Positions 5,082 to 6,166 of a stretch of 6,166 nt of DNA are shown piece by piece. This DNA comes from Clostridia bacterium. Its GTDB lineage: Bacteria; Bacillota; Clostridia; Christensenellales; Borkfalkiaceae. Each line of letters begins with the position of its first letter. Position 1 is the first letter of the stretch. The position numbers were made by a program, and so were the translations under genes. Location: NCBI GenBank assembly GCA_017421905.1, contig JAFOHH010000228.1, positions 1 to 6,166 on the forward strand, written 5' to 3'. The notes below the pieces were generated by a model that had not been told where the DNA came from, searched no databases, and worked only from the letters and a program-made list of their open reading frames with translations.

Positions 5082-5998
5082 AAACGCCCCGTCCCGTTGC
5101 CCAAACGGAGCAACTAGAAAAGGGGGAGGGAACCCCACAGCCTCGCAATGTACGGATTTCCGTACACCCGCTTTTTTGCGCGTTGCTGGCGGTATCCTTT
5201 TTCTTTGGCAGAGGGTGGGAATTTTTAATTACCGCCCTATCTGCCGCCTTGCACGAGTTTGGCCACGCCGCGGCGGCAAGCCGCCGCGGCTATGCGCTCG
5301 GTAAAATTACGCTGATGCCGTACGGTGCGCTAATCGGCGAATCCGACCGAGAAATGAGCGCCAAGGACGAGTGTGCCGTTGCCGTGGCAGGGCCGCTCGT
5401 TTCGCTTGCCCTTTCTGCCGCCGTTCCTGCGCTTTGGTGGCTATACCCCGACCTATATCCGTATACGGAGTGCATTTTTCTCGCTAACGTATCGCTGTTT
5501 TTCTGCAACTTACTGCCCGTTTGGCCGCTGGATGGCAGTAGGGTGCTGTATGCTTTTTTAAAAAACAAAAAGCCGCGTTCCGTTGCGGCAGGGTGGTGCA
5601 AGGCGGTGGGAGGAGTCGTGTTTTTCACCCTCCTTATTCCCCTTGCTCTTTTTCGGGTAAAAAATATTACGGCGTATTTGTTTTTTGCGGCGCTTGCTCC
5701 ATCGGTTTTTTCAGTTGGAAAGGGAGAAGGCTACCGCAAAGCCTTATATTTAAGAAAAAAGCAGCTAAAAAGCGGAGCGGAACTGAAAATCATTGCCTTT
5801 TCTGCCGAGGCAACGCTTGGAGACGCCGTAAAAAAGATGAGCGGAGGAGAGCGTTACCTTATTTGCGTATTTTCGGGCGAACGGGTGTCCTATTTTTTAA
5901 CCGACGGGCAGTTTTACCGCCTCGCGCAGGACCTGCCGCTCGACTTTTCTTTTGCCAAGGCGCACCCCTTCATCGCACAAGCCTCCTCCAAGCCATAA
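5078..5998 (+). CDS. spoIVFB: SpoIVFB intramembrane site-2 metalloprotease
   Basis: SpoIVFB is the membrane zinc protease that cleaves the pro-sequence of sigma-K in the mother cell, starting late sporulation gene expression. The 306-residue product has the family core: a short N-terminal tail, RISVHPLF (26-33, compare IHVHPF in B. subtilis), LHEFGHA (58-64) with zinc ligands H59 and H63 and catalytic E60, ITLMPYGALI (77-86), an AGPL helix (104-107), and NLLPVWPLDGSR (144-155), where D152 is the third ligand; B. subtilis has LLPIWPLDGG there. Several membrane helices span about 32-210. The C-terminal part (about 235-295) resembles the CBS-like ATP-sensing domain of this family. TTG 5078 is forced as start: an in-frame TAG lies at 5069-5071 and no ATG or GTG occurs before the conserved core. 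It overlaps the spoIVFA stop in TTGA, implying translational coupling. The organism is therefore expected to make sigma-K as a proprotein. Confidence 0.93.
   Translation: MKTPRPVAQTEQLEKGEGTPQPRNVRISVHPLFCALLAVSFFFGRGWEFLITALSAALHEFGHAAAASRRGYALGKITLMPYGALIGESDREMSAKDECAVAVAGPLVSLALSAAVPALWWLYPDLYPYTECIFLANVSLFFCNLLPVWPLDGSRVLYAFLKNKKPRSVAAGWCKAVGGVVFFTLLIPLALFRVKNITAYLFFAALAPSVFSVGKGEGYRKALYLRKKQLKSGAELKIIAFSAEATLGDAVKKMSGGERYLICVFSGERVSYFLTDGQFYRLAQDLPLDFSFAKAHPFIAQASSKP
5267..5290 (+). repeat. Perfect 11-bp GC-only inverted repeat inside spoIVFB
   Basis: GCCGCGGCGGC (5267-5277) and GCCGCCGCGGC (5280-5290) are exact reverse complements separated by AA. In RNA this gives about 10 G-C pairs closed by a four-base loop. 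It lies directly after the HEFGH codons and encodes AAAASRRG, so it may simply follow from alanine and arginine codon choice. Confidence 0.9.
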
Positions 5999-6013
5999 AA
6001 AAGGCTAACGGGA

Positions 6014-6028
6014 TAGAGTGTTACTCTA
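6014..6028 (+). repeat. Small palindrome downstream of spoIVFB
   Basis: TAGAGT (6014-6019) and ACTCTA (6023-6028) flank GTT, 16 bp after the spoIVFB stop. The stem is short, A/T-rich and lacks a following T-run, so it is not a terminator alone. It may add 3'-end structure before the real terminator. Confidence 0.5.
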
Positions 6029-6059
6029 AAGGACAGTTTTACCTACCGACAGAAAAAGC

Positions 6060-6090
6060 AAAAACCGCAGATTGACTTTCTGCGGTTTTT
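6060..6090 (+). terminator. Rho-independent terminator of the spoIVF operon
   Basis: AAAAACCGCAGA (6060-6071) pairs with TCTGCGGTTTTT (6079-6090), a perfect 12-bp stem with the loop TTGACTT. The five terminal T and matching A allow termination in either direction. The loop contains the -35 of the next promoter. Confidence 0.92.
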
Positions 6091-6100
6091 GTGTTATAAT
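6072..6100 (+). promoter_or_regulatory. Sigma-A-type promoter with its -35 inside the terminator loop
   Basis: TTGACT (6072-6077, five of six to consensus) and TATAAT (6095-6100) are 17 bp apart, and TG at 6092-6093 makes an extended -10. Transcription should start near 6107, leaving a leader of about 48 nt before the ATG at 6155. It is the strongest promoter in the window by eye and makes the next gene independent of the sporulation operon. Confidence 0.88.
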
Positions 6101-6154
6101 AAAAATACAAGTAAATGAGGAATAAGAATATATGAAGTTGTAAAAGGTAAAAAT

Positions 6155-6166
6155 ATGGATAAAAAA
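6155..6166 (+). CDS. Start of an unidentified gene running off the right edge
   Basis: Only four codons (MDKK) are visible. An ATG at 6155 follows AAAAGG (6142-6147) at 7 nt, a good ribosome binding site, and lies downstream of a near-consensus promoter, so a real gene probably begins here. The start does not resemble ribosomal protein L21 (rplU), which follows spoIVFB in B. subtilis. No function can be assigned. Confidence 0.5.

Noticed and set aside
5999..6075. Alternative-frame tail after spoIVFB containing a second GQFY, suggesting a frameshifted duplicate end
   Set aside because: Only about ten bases (CAGTTTTACC) are shared with the spoIVFB copy, the frame runs into the terminator stem, and spoIVFB already has a normal family length.

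Overview
The window looks like chromosomal DNA from an endospore-forming member of the Firmicutes, most likely a Clostridia-type gut lineage. The main evidence is an adjacent spoIVFA-spoIVFB pair, the regulator and intramembrane protease of pro-sigma-K processing. Sigma-A-like promoters (TATAAT, two with an extended TGn), purine-rich ribosome binding sites, GTG and TTG starts and rho-independent terminators fit the same group. GC content is intermediate, and genus cannot be set from the sequence. No IS element, phage gene, CRISPR array, tRNA or rRNA was seen.

Layout, left to right. Positions 1-196 hold no confident gene. They contain a possible start of a minus-strand gene leaving the left edge (25-1) and an array of six alternating 25/20-bp repeats (80-219). 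The array begins inside the last codons of the minus-strand cca gene (197-1558), a class II tRNA CCA-adding enzyme. A divergent control region (1559-1697) follows. It has an extended -10 for cca placed so that the mRNA should be leaderless, and a near-consensus promoter for the plus strand with a small palindrome in its spacer. That promoter drives a two-gene operon: a DagK/YegS-type lipid kinase (1698-2582), then, overlapping by one base, an auxin-efflux-carrier-type permease (2582-3502). The operon ends in a strong terminator (3552-3579), preceded by a perfect 18-bp tandem duplication.

Next comes a 211-bp gap holding an A/T-rich 41-nt hairpin and a possible 25-codon ORF. After it lies the sporulation operon: spoIVFA (3714-5081, GTG start), unusually long because of an acidic 15-residue repeat array, and spoIVFB (5078-5998, TTG start, overlapping in TTGA). 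A 12-bp-stem terminator closes the operon at 6060-6090. Its loop carries the -35 box of the next promoter (TTGACT, 17 bp, TATAAT), which appears to serve a gene whose start lies at 6155 and which runs off the right edge.

How the genes work together: cca is tRNA housekeeping. The lipid kinase probably recycles diacylglycerol or phosphorylates a related lipid, and the co-transcribed permease has an unknown substrate. SpoIVFA and SpoIVFB are expected to sit together in the outer forespore membrane, SpoIVFA holding SpoIVFB inactive until a forespore signal removes it and SpoIVFB then cleaving pro-sigma-K. I see no wholly new system. The most interesting material is the repeat-expanded SpoIVFA, the terminator/promoter overlap, the repeated cca 3' end and the structured sequence upstream of spoIVFA.
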